Of a stretch of 64,000 nucleotides of DNA, positions 56,198-64,000 are shown in pieces. Where the stretch lies: the NCBI RefSeq assembly GCF_018802605.1, contig NZ_CP069161.1, forward strand, positions 2,356,001 to 2,420,000, written 5' to 3'. A model generated the notes under the pieces. The model saw only the letters and a list, made by a program, of their open reading frames with translations, was not told where the DNA came from and ran no database searches. The stretch is from Paludibacterium paludis. Lineage in GTDB: Bacteria > Pseudomonadota > Gammaproteobacteria > Burkholderiales > Chromobacteriaceae. Made by a program: the position numbers and the translations under genes. The stretch's first letter is position 1. Each line of letters starts with the position of its first letter.

Positions 56198-57629
56198 GGC
56201 CTTCGCCTCCTTCCGAATCGTCTTCCACACCGCCACCCGCGCCCGAGAGCGGTCGCCGACCCGACCAGGTCACCCACGGCCCGAACGGCTCTTTCTGGCC
56301 TGAGGGCGTCGGCTCATGGGTGCCGGGACCTTTTCTCAACAACCGCAGCAAGTAATACATTCCTGTTCCGAAAACAAGGAAGTACACAACCACAAAGATC
56401 ATCAGGGACACCCCCACGGCCTGGCGTGTCACCGGCGACACGGCATCGGCGGTACGCATCACGCCATAGACCACCCAGGGCTGACGCCCGACTTCGGTGG
56501 TGAACCATCCGGCGAGCATGGCGATGAAGCCGGCCGGACTCATCAGCACGGCGAAGCGGAGGAACCAGCGGGTTTCGAAAAGCGCGCCGCGCCGGCGCAA
56601 CACCCAGGAGGCGCCGGCCATCGCGAGCATCAGCAGCCCGAGGCCGACCATCACCCGGAAACTCCAGAACACGATCAGCGCATCGGGACGATCCGCTTTC
56701 GGAAAGGCCTTGAGTCCACGGACTTGACCGTTCCAGCTGTGCGTCAGGATCACGCTTCCGAGCCGGGGTATTTCCAATGCGTAGCGGGTGGTTTCCGCTT
56801 CCATGTCGGGAATGCCGAACACCGTGAAAGGAACGCCGTCCGGCCCCGACTCCCACAGGCCTTCCATGGCCGCGAGTTTGGCCGGCTGATGGCGAAGCGT
56901 ATTGAGCCCGTGCAGGTCGCCCACGAACACTTGCAGCGGAGCCAGAACCAGCAGGATGCCCAGCGCCATGGACAGGGAAATGCGCACGCCTTCGGCGCGC
57001 GTTCCGCGCAACAAGTGCCACGCCGCGCAGCCCGCCACCAGCAGCGAAGTGGCGATGAAGGCGGACAGGGTCATGTGCGCCAGCCGATAGGGGAAGGATG
57101 GATTGAATATCACAGCCCACCAGTCAACCGGCACGACCCGGCCGTCGGCGATGGTAAAACCGGCGGGTGTCTGCATCCAGCTATTGGAGGCCAGAATCCA
57201 GAACGTCGAGACCAGCGTGCCGACGGCCACCATCACCGTGGCGGCAAAATGCGCCCGGCGTCCGACCCGGTTCCAGCCGAACAGCATGATCCCAAGAAAA
57301 CCGGCCTCCAGGAAAAACGCCGTGAGCACTTCGTAAGTCAGCAACGGCCCAGTGATCGAACCGGCGAAATTGGAGAACGCGCTCCAGTTCGTCCCGAACT
57401 GATAACTCATCACCAGCCCGGAGACGACCCCCATGGCGAACCCCACCGCGAACACCTTCGACCAGAACCGGCACAGATCCAGATAGACCTGGCGGCCGGT
57501 TTTCAGCCACAGCCCTTCCAGGACGGCGATGAAGCTCGCCAACCCGATGCTCAGGGCGGGAAACACAATATGAAACGAAACGGTGAAGGCGAACTGGATG
57601 CGCGCCAGGTCCAGGGCGGTCAGAGTCAT
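56190..57629 (-). CDS. cioA: Cytochrome bd-type quinol oxidase subunit I
   Basis: A 479-aa CydA/CioA-like membrane protein. Haem-ligand regions are FHIVFPALSIGLA (N-terminal His) and the segment AHMTLSAFIATS; GWFTTEVGRQPW is the conserved haem d/b site. The Q-loop is short, as in cyanide-insensitive enzymes. It oxidises quinol and reduces O2 without proton pumping. A MocR-type gene is divergent across 237 bp. Confidence 0.92.
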   Translation of the reverse strand: MTLTALDLARIQFAFTVSFHIVFPALSIGLASFIAVLEGLWLKTGRQVYLDLCRFWSKVFAVGFAMGVVSGLVMSYQFGTNWSAFSNFAGSITGPLLTYEVLTAFFLEAGFLGIMLFGWNRVGRRAHFAATVMVAVGTLVSTFWILASNSWMQTPAGFTIADGRVVPVDWWAVIFNPSFPYRLAHMTLSAFIATSLLVAGCAAWHLLRGTRAEGVRISLSMALGILLVLAPLQVFVGDLHGLNTLRHQPAKLAAMEGLWESGPDGVPFTVFGIPDMEAETTRYALEIPRLGSVILTHSWNGQVRGLKAFPKADRPDALIVFWSFRVMVGLGLLMLAMAGASWVLRRRGALFETRWFLRFAVLMSPAGFIAMLAGWFTTEVGRQPWVVYGVMRTADAVSPVTRQAVGVSLMIFVVVYFLVFGTGMYYLLRLLRKGPGTHEPTPSGQKEPFGPWVTWSGRRPLSGAGGGVEDDSEGGEGHV

Positions 57630-57866
57630 GTGGGGTTCCTGTTGTTTCCGGACGGTTAAGAGGGCAACACGCCACTGTTATCGGCTTAAGCGCTGACGAG
57701 CTTACTCCATCGCGCGAACCGGGGTCCGGCCGGCCGGTTCGGCGATGCGCGCCGGGCGCCACAGTGCGGTGCCTGTCCGCTTCCGGCACAGTATCGGCGA
57801 ACGAAATAATGGGTAACAGAATCAGAAAAATGATATTTTTGCGTATCAGATGGGAGAGGAGGCCGA

Positions 57867-59318
57867 ATGAAACGCTACGAAGAGATTGCCGAATCGCTGG
57901 CCGGCGAGATCCGCTCGGGGCAATGGCCGCCAGGCAGCCGCCTCCCTTCCATTCGCGAACTGACCGCGCGCCATGGCATCAGCCCGGCGACCGCGTTCAA
58001 TGCGTATTACCGGCTCGAAGAGCGCGGGCTTGTCAGAGCCAGGGAACGATCGGGCTATTTCGTGACTGGCGGGCCGCAAGCGATTCGCGCCGAACCGGCC
58101 GCATGCGCCCGCACCCAACTGTCATCCCATGTCGATATCAGCGAACTGGTGTTCGACGTGCTTGGCGCGGCGCAGGATCCGGCCATGCTGCCGCTGGGCT
58201 CCGCGTTCGCATCGCCCGACCTGTTTCCGCTTTCGCGTCTGGCCCGCTCCATGGCCGCCTCGACGCGCTTCATCGACCCGCGGGAGATCGTGGCCAGTCT
58301 GCCGGCGGGCAACAGCCAGTTGCGGGAACAGATCGCGCGGCGCTACCTGGGGATGGGCATGCACGTCGCGCCGGAGGAACTGATCGTCACCAGTGGCGCC
58401 CTGGAGGCGCTCAACCTTTGCCTGAGCGCGGTGGCAAGGCCGGGTGATCTGATCGCCATCGAATCACCCGGCTTCTATGCCGCCTTGCAGGCGCTCGAGC
58501 GACTCGGCATGAAAGCGCTCGAAATTCCGGTGCACCCCAAGCGTGGTCTGGACCTTGCCGCACTGGCCAACGCCCTGGACCGCCATCCGGTCAAAGCCTG
58601 CTGGTTCATGACGACCTTCCAGAATCCGATGGGTGCCAGCATGGCGCAAGAAAGCAAACAGGAGCTGGTGGAGCTGCTCGCGCGCCACAACGTGCCTCTG
58701 ATCGAAGACGATGTATACGGCGAACTGTATTTCGGTCGGCACTGCCCGCTGCCGGCCAAGGCCTTCGATCGCCTGGGCCTCGTCATGCACTGCAGCTCGT
58801 TCTCCAAGACACTGGCGCCGGGTTATCGCGTGGGATGGGTGGCGCCGGGGCGCTACGGACAGGCCATCGAACGACTCAAGCTGATGACCACGCTGTGCGC
58901 GAGCATACCCGCGCAGGTCGCGCTGGCCGATTACCTGGGAAGCGGCGGGTACGACAAGCACTTGCGCAAGCTGCGCCACACCCTGGAGGGACGGTTGGCC
59001 GTCGCGAACGAGGCGCTGGCGGCGCATTTCCCGGCCGGGGCGCGCCTGTCCCGGCCGGATGGCGGGTATTTTCTCTGGGTGGAGCTCGACGAAGGCTTCG
59101 ACACGCTGGAACTGCACAGGACGGCGGCGGCCCACGGGATAGGACTGGCGCCCGGGCCGGTGTTTTCCGCGAGCCGCACACAATACCGGCATTGCCTGCG
59201 GCTCAATTTCGGGGCCGCGGGACCCGATGCGATGTCCAATGGAATTGGGAATTTGGGTGAACTGATCCGATCAGCCGGACGTGGCTCACAGAAAGCAGTC
59301 AAGCCTGCCCCCAACTGA
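57867..59318 (+). CDS. MocR-type (GntR/aminotransferase) transcriptional regulator
   Basis: A 483-aa product. The GntR-like HTH (1-75: MKRYEEIAESLAGEIRSGQW, shortened; then PSIRELTARHGISPATAFN) is joined to an aminotransferase fold-I domain that binds pyridoxal phosphate (SSFSKTLAPGYRVGWVAPG holds the Lys). MocR proteins regulate neighbouring genes by PLP or an amino acid. A GGGAGAGGAGG site precedes the ATG. It is divergent from cioA. Confidence 0.9.
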   Translation: MKRYEEIAESLAGEIRSGQWPPGSRLPSIRELTARHGISPATAFNAYYRLEERGLVRARERSGYFVTGGPQAIRAEPAACARTQLSSHVDISELVFDVLGAAQDPAMLPLGSAFASPDLFPLSRLARSMAASTRFIDPREIVASLPAGNSQLREQIARRYLGMGMHVAPEELIVTSGALEALNLCLSAVARPGDLIAIESPGFYAALQALERLGMKALEIPVHPKRGLDLAALANALDRHPVKACWFMTTFQNPMGASMAQESKQELVELLARHNVPLIEDDVYGELYFGRHCPLPAKAFDRLGLVMHCSSFSKTLAPGYRVGWVAPGRYGQAIERLKLMTTLCASIPAQVALADYLGSGGYDKHLRKLRHTLEGRLAVANEALAAHFPAGARLSRPDGGYFLWVELDEGFDTLELHRTAAAHGIGLAPGPVFSASRTQYRHCLRLNFGAAGPDAMSNGIGNLGELIRSAGRGSQKAVKPAPN

Positions 59319-59436
59319 ATATGCGCAGTGATACGGGATCAAGGATTACTCGACAGCATCGCTAGTCGCGTTCTTATGCTAAGATCGCAGGTTATCTCAG
59401 AACAACCAACGGGATCGACCACAAGGTCGCTTTCTC

Positions 59437-60819
59437 ATGACACTTTCCCCCGAGTCGTCCATTTCATCCGGCAGAGCAGTTATCCTGGTGGCAGCGCATG
59501 CCGACGATTTCGCCCTGGAATTCGCTCAACGCCTGACAGGAAGTCCAGTCATGGCGAAATACCGCTTCATTCTCCTGACCGACTCGGAGCGATCCTTCCC
59601 TCCTGGAGTCGAATGCCTGCGCCCTTCAGAAATCGACCGCCTGCTTGCCGCCAACAGGTCTCTCATTGTGCAAAGCCTGAGCCGCGAAGATCATCAGTTC
59701 GCCGCCAAGCGATTTCTGCGCAACCGCAATGGTCATTATTTGCTGGCCACTCACCTTGACGGCAAAGGCATTCCCGGCGGAATACTTCGCCATATTGTTT
59801 ACAACAAGCTAACCGACATCAATCTGTTCATCGACCAAAACGCGCGCGCGCCATCTGGCGCCCCGGGGTTTCTCGGATTGAAAAATCCGATGGTGCTCGA
59901 TCAGCCGCAATTGGGAGATCGGGCCGACCTGCGCATGCTGCATCATGCCTACGAAGCATTATTGCACCCCTCCCGCACGGATGTGTCCGGACTTCGCAAA
60001 CAAGATGACAGCGACATATGTCTTGCTTATGTCACACACTTTTATTGCAACCAGCAAGACATCAGCTCTGTCACAAATCTGCTGGCGCGCTACGCGGCCT
60101 ACCCCTCAGAAGTGATCAGCCGTGTCCATTTCGTTGTGGTCGACGACGGGTCTCCCATTGAGTACGACATCCCCGACCTCGCTCTTAACCTGACTTGGCT
60201 GAAAATCGATCAGGATATTCGTTGGAATCAGGCGGGAGCACGCAACCTGGGTGCGGTATACGCGAAATCCGACACCATGCTGCTCACTGACCTGGATCAT
60301 GAGCTTCCCGTCGACGCGATGCGCCGTCTGATCGCCCGTCCGCCGTGCGGGAAGCGGATATACAAGATTTATCGCAAAAAACCGGATGGATCAGTGTACA
60401 GCGGTCACTCAAACATGTTCCTCGTCTCACGAGGACGGTTTTTCGAATGCCACGGCTATGATGAAGAGTTCGCCGGCCATTACGGCGCCGAGGATTTTCG
60501 CTTTATCAAATACCATAAAGCGCGTGGAACCTTGCAGCGCTACTTGCCAAAGTCGATCCTGTGCATTGAGAGAGAAGATATCAACCGTCGAAAATCCTAC
60601 CACTCGCTGGCCCGGGATCTGTCCTTCAATACGCCGGTAGACAGCCGAAAAAAACGTGAACTTGCCGTAAACGGCCACGGTCACGGCCACAGCCGGATGT
60701 TTCTCAATTTTACCTGGCGCATCCTACTGGACCGGCGCTTGCCCGTAACCTCCAGGCGAACCCGGCACACGATCTGGAAACACCTCGCCATCTTCCGTCA
60801 GATCTTACCCAGATTCTGA
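59437..60819 (+). CDS. Glycosyltransferase family 2-like protein
   Basis: A 460-aa cytoplasmic product. Residues about 190-430 show a GT-A fold: VVVDDGSPIEYD, NLTWLKIDQDIRWNQAGARN, TDLDHELPVDAM (a DxD-like motif), and HYGAEDFRFIKYHKARG. The N-terminal about 190 residues resemble no family I know. No TM helix. The acceptor is unknown. A standalone gene, 118 bp after the MocR gene. Confidence 0.75.
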   Translation: MTLSPESSISSGRAVILVAAHADDFALEFAQRLTGSPVMAKYRFILLTDSERSFPPGVECLRPSEIDRLLAANRSLIVQSLSREDHQFAAKRFLRNRNGHYLLATHLDGKGIPGGILRHIVYNKLTDINLFIDQNARAPSGAPGFLGLKNPMVLDQPQLGDRADLRMLHHAYEALLHPSRTDVSGLRKQDDSDICLAYVTHFYCNQQDISSVTNLLARYAAYPSEVISRVHFVVVDDGSPIEYDIPDLALNLTWLKIDQDIRWNQAGARNLGAVYAKSDTMLLTDLDHELPVDAMRRLIARPPCGKRIYKIYRKKPDGSVYSGHSNMFLVSRGRFFECHGYDEEFAGHYGAEDFRFIKYHKARGTLQRYLPKSILCIEREDINRRKSYHSLARDLSFNTPVDSRKKRELAVNGHGHGHSRMFLNFTWRILLDRRLPVTSRRTRHTIWKHLAIFRQILPRF

Positions 60820-60963
60820 ACCACAGCACCGTTTTTACTGAACTCAAGAGCAGTTATCAGGAAACATTACTACAGAATAGTTAGATCGAAAGACACGTGA
60901 GAAAATCCCCTCAAATTTCGGCAAGACAGACTATGTTGAAAACATCCACATGGAGAGTCGCCT

Positions 60964-62850
60964 ATGAAAATCTCACACAAGAGCGGTCTGCTGTCTGCCG
61001 TGGTCTTGGCCTCCACCATCGGCATTCTGTCCTGGCTACAGTACGCTGCTGTCTCATCCAGCCTGCTGGAAGGGAAGCGCCAGGAAATCGCCCAGACCAG
61101 CCAAATCCTCGTTGCGCAAATCGAAAACTGGCTCAATGGCAAATTGCGCCAGATCGATCTGGTCTCGGAGGCTATCGACTCGGGATTCAGTCCTGACCGC
61201 ATTCAGGAAGTCTTTCACCGCCCTCTCCTGAAAAAAGAATTCCTGCTGATTTTCGGCGGCCTGGACACCGATGGCAAACCGCTGACCAATGACCCCACCT
61301 GGAAACCACCGTCAGACTGGGATGCCCGCAAACGCCCCTGGTATCCTATCGCCACCGGCAGCAGCCGGGCGGTGCTGACCGAACCCTACGCCGACGCGGC
61401 GACCGGCGAGATCCTGATTTCCGCCGTGGCGAAACTGACGGAAAAGGGAGCACAGCGCGGCGCCTTCGGCGGGGACCTGAGTTTGCAGACCATCGCCAAA
61501 ACCCTGAATACCGTCAACTTCGACGGCGAGGGCTACGCCTTCCTGCTGTCCGCCGAAGGCAAGATCATCAGCCACCCCAATCCGAAGCTCAATGGTAAAC
61601 CGGTCGCCGAACTGTTCGGCGGACAGGCTCCGGCATTCACCCCGGACCTGCAGGAAATCGAGGCCAACGGGCAAAAACTGATGGTGTCCTTCACGCCATT
61701 GACCCATCTGGATGGCACGCGCTGGATGGTCGGTATCGTGCTCGAATCGGACAAAGTCCTGGCCCCCGTCCATGCGCTCGGCTGGCGTTCGCTGATCGGC
61801 GCGCTGATCGGTGTCGCGGTGAGTCTCGTTCTGCTCAGCTCGATGATGCAGCGCATTTTGCGCAAACCGCTGGAACAACTGCAACGTTCGCTGGCCGAAC
61901 TCAATAGCGGCGACGCCGATCTGACCCGACGGGTGGACGCATCCGGCAATGACGAGTTCGCCGCCGTGGCGCGCGAACTGAACGGTTTCCTGAGTTACCT
62001 GCAACAGTTGGTCGGCGACATCAAATCCATCGCGCAGCATGTCACGGACAGTTCGCGGGACAGCGCGGGCAAATCGGAACTCAGCTGCAAGGAAGTGGAG
62101 CATCTCGAAACGGAATTGAACCGCCTGGTCGATGCCATGCGTCAGATGGCCGACACGGCAGGAGAGATGGAACACAATGCCCAGACAGTCGCCAAGGTCG
62201 CGGAACAAGCCCATGAGGAGATGAGCGACAGGATGCAGCAGGTCGTTCAATCGGGCGTGACGACGCGCCGCATGGCCGAAGTCATGGAGGAAACCTCCCA
62301 GTCGATGAACGAACTGGCGACATTCAGTCAGAACATCGAATCCATTGTTTCGGTCATCACCGTGGTCGCCGACCAGACCAACCTGCTTGCCCTGAATGCC
62401 GCGATCGAAGCGGCACGGGCCGGAGAAGCGGGACGCGGATTCGCCGTCGTGGCCGACGAGGTTCGCAAGCTGGCATCCCAGACGCAGCAGGCGACCCAGG
62501 AAATCCGCAGCATGATCGATCAGTTGCAAAAGGGTGTGTCGCAGGCCAAAAACAAGATGCAGGAAAGCCGGGACATGGCGAACACCTCGGTCAACGACTC
62601 GGAACAAACCAGCGAAGTCCTGGCCAGGATCAAGGATGCGATCGCCGACATCAACGAGAAAAACTCGCAGATCGCCCGGACGGTTTACCAACAAAGCAGC
62701 GCGACGAGGGATATCAGCCAGAACGCCGGAGAGCTGCTGCAGATCGGTCAGCGGGTTTCCGCCTCGGCGCAGAGCCAGCGACGTCTCTCCGGAGATGTCG
62801 CGCACAAAGTGGACGAGCAGGATTCGCTGATTTCGCGCTTCCGCATCTGA
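60964..62850 (+). CDS. Methyl-accepting chemotaxis protein with dCache sensor
   Basis: A 628-aa receptor. TM1 is about residues 8-30, the periplasmic double-Cache domain about 35-270, TM2 about 275-297, HAMP about 300-355, and the signalling domain ([20 protein letters not shown] and [14 protein letters not shown]) about 400-620. Sensor residues RKRPWYPIA with EPYADAATG match the amino-acid-binding dCache signature, so amino acids are likely ligands. A GGAGAG site lies upstream. It is followed closely by a solute-binding protein gene. Confidence 0.9.
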   Translation: MKISHKSGLLSAVVLASTIGILSWLQYAAVSSSLLEGKRQEIAQTSQILVAQIENWLNGKLRQIDLVSEAIDSGFSPDRIQEVFHRPLLKKEFLLIFGGLDTDGKPLTNDPTWKPPSDWDARKRPWYPIATGSSRAVLTEPYADAATGEILISAVAKLTEKGAQRGAFGGDLSLQTIAKTLNTVNFDGEGYAFLLSAEGKIISHPNPKLNGKPVAELFGGQAPAFTPDLQEIEANGQKLMVSFTPLTHLDGTRWMVGIVLESDKVLAPVHALGWRSLIGALIGVAVSLVLLSSMMQRILRKPLEQLQRSLAELNSGDADLTRRVDASGNDEFAAVARELNGFLSYLQQLVGDIKSIAQHVTDSSRDSAGKSELSCKEVEHLETELNRLVDAMRQMADTAGEMEHNAQTVAKVAEQAHEEMSDRMQQVVQSGVTTRRMAEVMEETSQSMNELATFSQNIESIVSVITVVADQTNLLALNAAIEAARAGEAGRGFAVVADEVRKLASQTQQATQEIRSMIDQLQKGVSQAKNKMQESRDMANTSVNDSEQTSEVLARIKDAIADINEKNSQIARTVYQQSSATRDISQNAGELLQIGQRVSASAQSQRRLSGDVAHKVDEQDSLISRFRI

Positions 62851-62880
62851 ACGCGGTAAATGCCAAGGGGGAGACACGGC

Positions 62881-63723
62881 ATGAAGTTCGGAAAAACGCT
62901 GGGGTGGTGCGGCCTGATGGCCTTGACGCCGCCCGCCCTGGCGGCCGGCGGCGTGACCGAAGTCGTGGTGTACGCCGATGCCGGATATCCGCCCTACGCT
63001 TATCAGGAAGGAGGCATGCCGCGCGGGGTTTATACAGATATACTGAAACAGGCGTTTTCCAGGATGAAAGGCTACTCGGTCACGATCCGCGCCGAGCCGT
63101 GGCCGCGCATTCTCGCCTCAGTGAAGCGCGGCGAGTATTTCGCTTTTTACCCTCCCTACCAGCATCGCAAGGAACGACCGTATGTGGAACCCTATTCCGT
63201 CGCGATACTGGAAGAGCGGGTGGAACCCCTATGCCGCGAAGCGGTGATGCATGCCAAACGCACGCGCTTCCCCGACGACTTTGGCGGACTGCGCATCCTT
63301 CGCAATGCGAGTTTCGCGATCGGCGGAGAAGGGCTGGCATCCTTCAGCGCCCAAGGTCGGATCCAGCTGGCCGAAGTGGCCAGCACCTCCCAGGCACTCA
63401 GGATGATTGCGGCCAACCGCGCAGACTGTTATCTGGGCGATCCGCAGGCGGTCGGTTTTGAATTGCGCGCCAACCCGGTCTACGACGTTTCGGGCAAGCT
63501 ACTGACACTGCTTCCCGGCCCGGAGATTTCGCGAAACACGGGTCACGTGGGGTATGCGGCCGATGGCCGGCGCTTCCCGTTCAAGGATGATTTCGTGCGT
63601 CAGCTGGACGCCATTCTTTCCCGCATGCGACAGAACGGCGAGATCGATGCGATCGCCAAACGCCATTTCAAACAGGAAAACGCCAAACAAGGGAGGCTTG
63701 ACGCCCCGCCCAATGGAAGGTAG
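62881..63723 (+). CDS. Family 3 extracellular solute-binding protein
   Basis: A 280-aa periplasmic protein: signal peptide (MALTPPALAAGG, cleavage after AA), then SBP_bac_3 fold (VVYADAGYPPYAYQEGG, GVYTDILKQAF). It may bind an amino acid or polyamine. No ABC transporter genes are next to it, so it could work with the preceding chemoreceptor. GGGGGAG upstream supports the ATG at 62881. Confidence 0.85.
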   Translation: MKFGKTLGWCGLMALTPPALAAGGVTEVVVYADAGYPPYAYQEGGMPRGVYTDILKQAFSRMKGYSVTIRAEPWPRILASVKRGEYFAFYPPYQHRKERPYVEPYSVAILEERVEPLCREAVMHAKRTRFPDDFGGLRILRNASFAIGGEGLASFSAQGRIQLAEVASTSQALRMIAANRADCYLGDPQAVGFELRANPVYDVSGKLLTLLPGPEISRNTGHVGYAADGRRFPFKDDFVRQLDAILSRMRQNGEIDAIAKRHFKQENAKQGRLDAPPNGR

Positions 63724-63759
63724 CGTGTCGCACGCCCCCATGTTACTCCGGTTATCCCG

Positions 63760-64000
63760 ATGCAACCCTTGACAACCTACGGTGTGCTCCTGCTGGCGAT
63801 CGTTCTTGAAGTGATCGGCACGTCCTCCATGCAGGCATCCCAGCAGTTCACCCGCTTGTGGCCGAGCCTGCTAACGCTATGTTGCTATGCCGGCGCTTTT
63901 TTCTGTCTGTCGCTCACACTCAAGCACATCCCCGTCGGTCTGGCCTACGCCATGTGGAGCGGCATCGGCATCGTGCTGGTTTCGCTGATCGGCTACTTCG
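63760..64000 (+). CDS. SMR family small multidrug transporter (partial, runs off the window)
   Basis: The first 80 codons of an EmrE/SugE-like protein. The conserved membrane Glu is in LAIVLEVIGTSSMQAS, and AYAMWSGIGIVLVS is the family helix 3 motif. The stop is beyond the window. Start at MQPLTTYGVL. Confidence 0.88.
   Translation, partial: MQPLTTYGVLLLAIVLEVIGTSSMQASQQFTRLWPSLLTLCCYAGAFFCLSLTLKHIPVGLAYAMWSGIGIVLVSLIGYF

Noticed and set aside
1..64000. tRNA, rRNA or CRISPR
   Set aside because: No cloverleaf-like segment, rRNA landmark or regularly spaced repeat array was noticed by reading; a tRNAscan-SE/Infernal run would settle it.

Overview
The window is GC-rich DNA, densely coded on both strands. 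Its family content (cyanide-insensitive bd oxidase with DUF2474, MocR regulator, many c-di-GMP and chemotaxis proteins, NudK, SlyD, GlmS) fits a free-living betaproteobacterium, probably near Chromobacteriaceae/Neisseriales. That placement is an inference from gene style, not proved. No rRNA, tRNA or CRISPR array was seen. The main feature is an extracellular contractile injection system (eCIS), a phage-tail-like protein-delivery particle, encoded by about 17 co-directional genes at 18.8-44 kb. Layout: 0-5.4 kb holds a GGDEF/EAL membrane protein, an Lrp/AsnC regulator and divergent glmS. 5.4-15.4 kb is a mosaic of small housekeeping and accessory genes: a Cys-rich unknown, a small membrane protein, GST, YjdF-like, SlyD, M23 peptidase, thioesterase, a TetR/MFS efflux pair, a secreted unknown and a HAD hydrolase. 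At 15.5-17.4 kb lies a first DUF4157 (eCIS leader) cargo gene, followed by two GNAT acetyltransferases. 18.8-42 kb is the eCIS operon: DUF4255 cap/terminator protein, unknown 265-aa protein, sheath, two tube proteins, DUF5908, LysM hub adaptor, VgrG-like spike, PAAR tip, gp25, baseplate J, fibre-like protein, second wedge-like baseplate protein, tape measure, AAA+ ATPase, and a membrane protein with a GH18-like domain. Most junctions are ATGA overlaps or gaps of a few bases, so the operon is probably one transcript. At 42-44.5 kb a second DUF4157 cargo gene switches abruptly from GC-rich leader to AT-rich DNA and encodes a nuclease-like domain in the -1 frame, after an 8-A tract. An IS5-family transposase remnant abuts it. 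44.7-64 kb is chromosomal background: a NarL-type two-component pair, two GNATs, DeoR/nudK, a CYTH-CHAD protein, an HD-GYP response regulator with a four-PAS hybrid kinase, cioAB with a 48-aa DUF2474 gene, MocR, a glycosyltransferase, an MCP with a dCache sensor, a family-3 solute-binding protein and the start of an SMR transporter. How the parts may work together: the eCIS operon encodes the particle and the two DUF4157 proteins are its likely cargo. The first cargo carries a beta-rich module of unknown activity. The second carries a DNA/RNA non-specific endonuclease-like domain, expressed full length only if the ribosome or polymerase slips at the A tract, or if the tract length varies. The GH18-like membrane protein is the most unusual operon member and may tether the particle or act at the envelope. 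Flanking regulators suggest c-di-GMP signalling, but no regulator is demonstrably wired to the eCIS.
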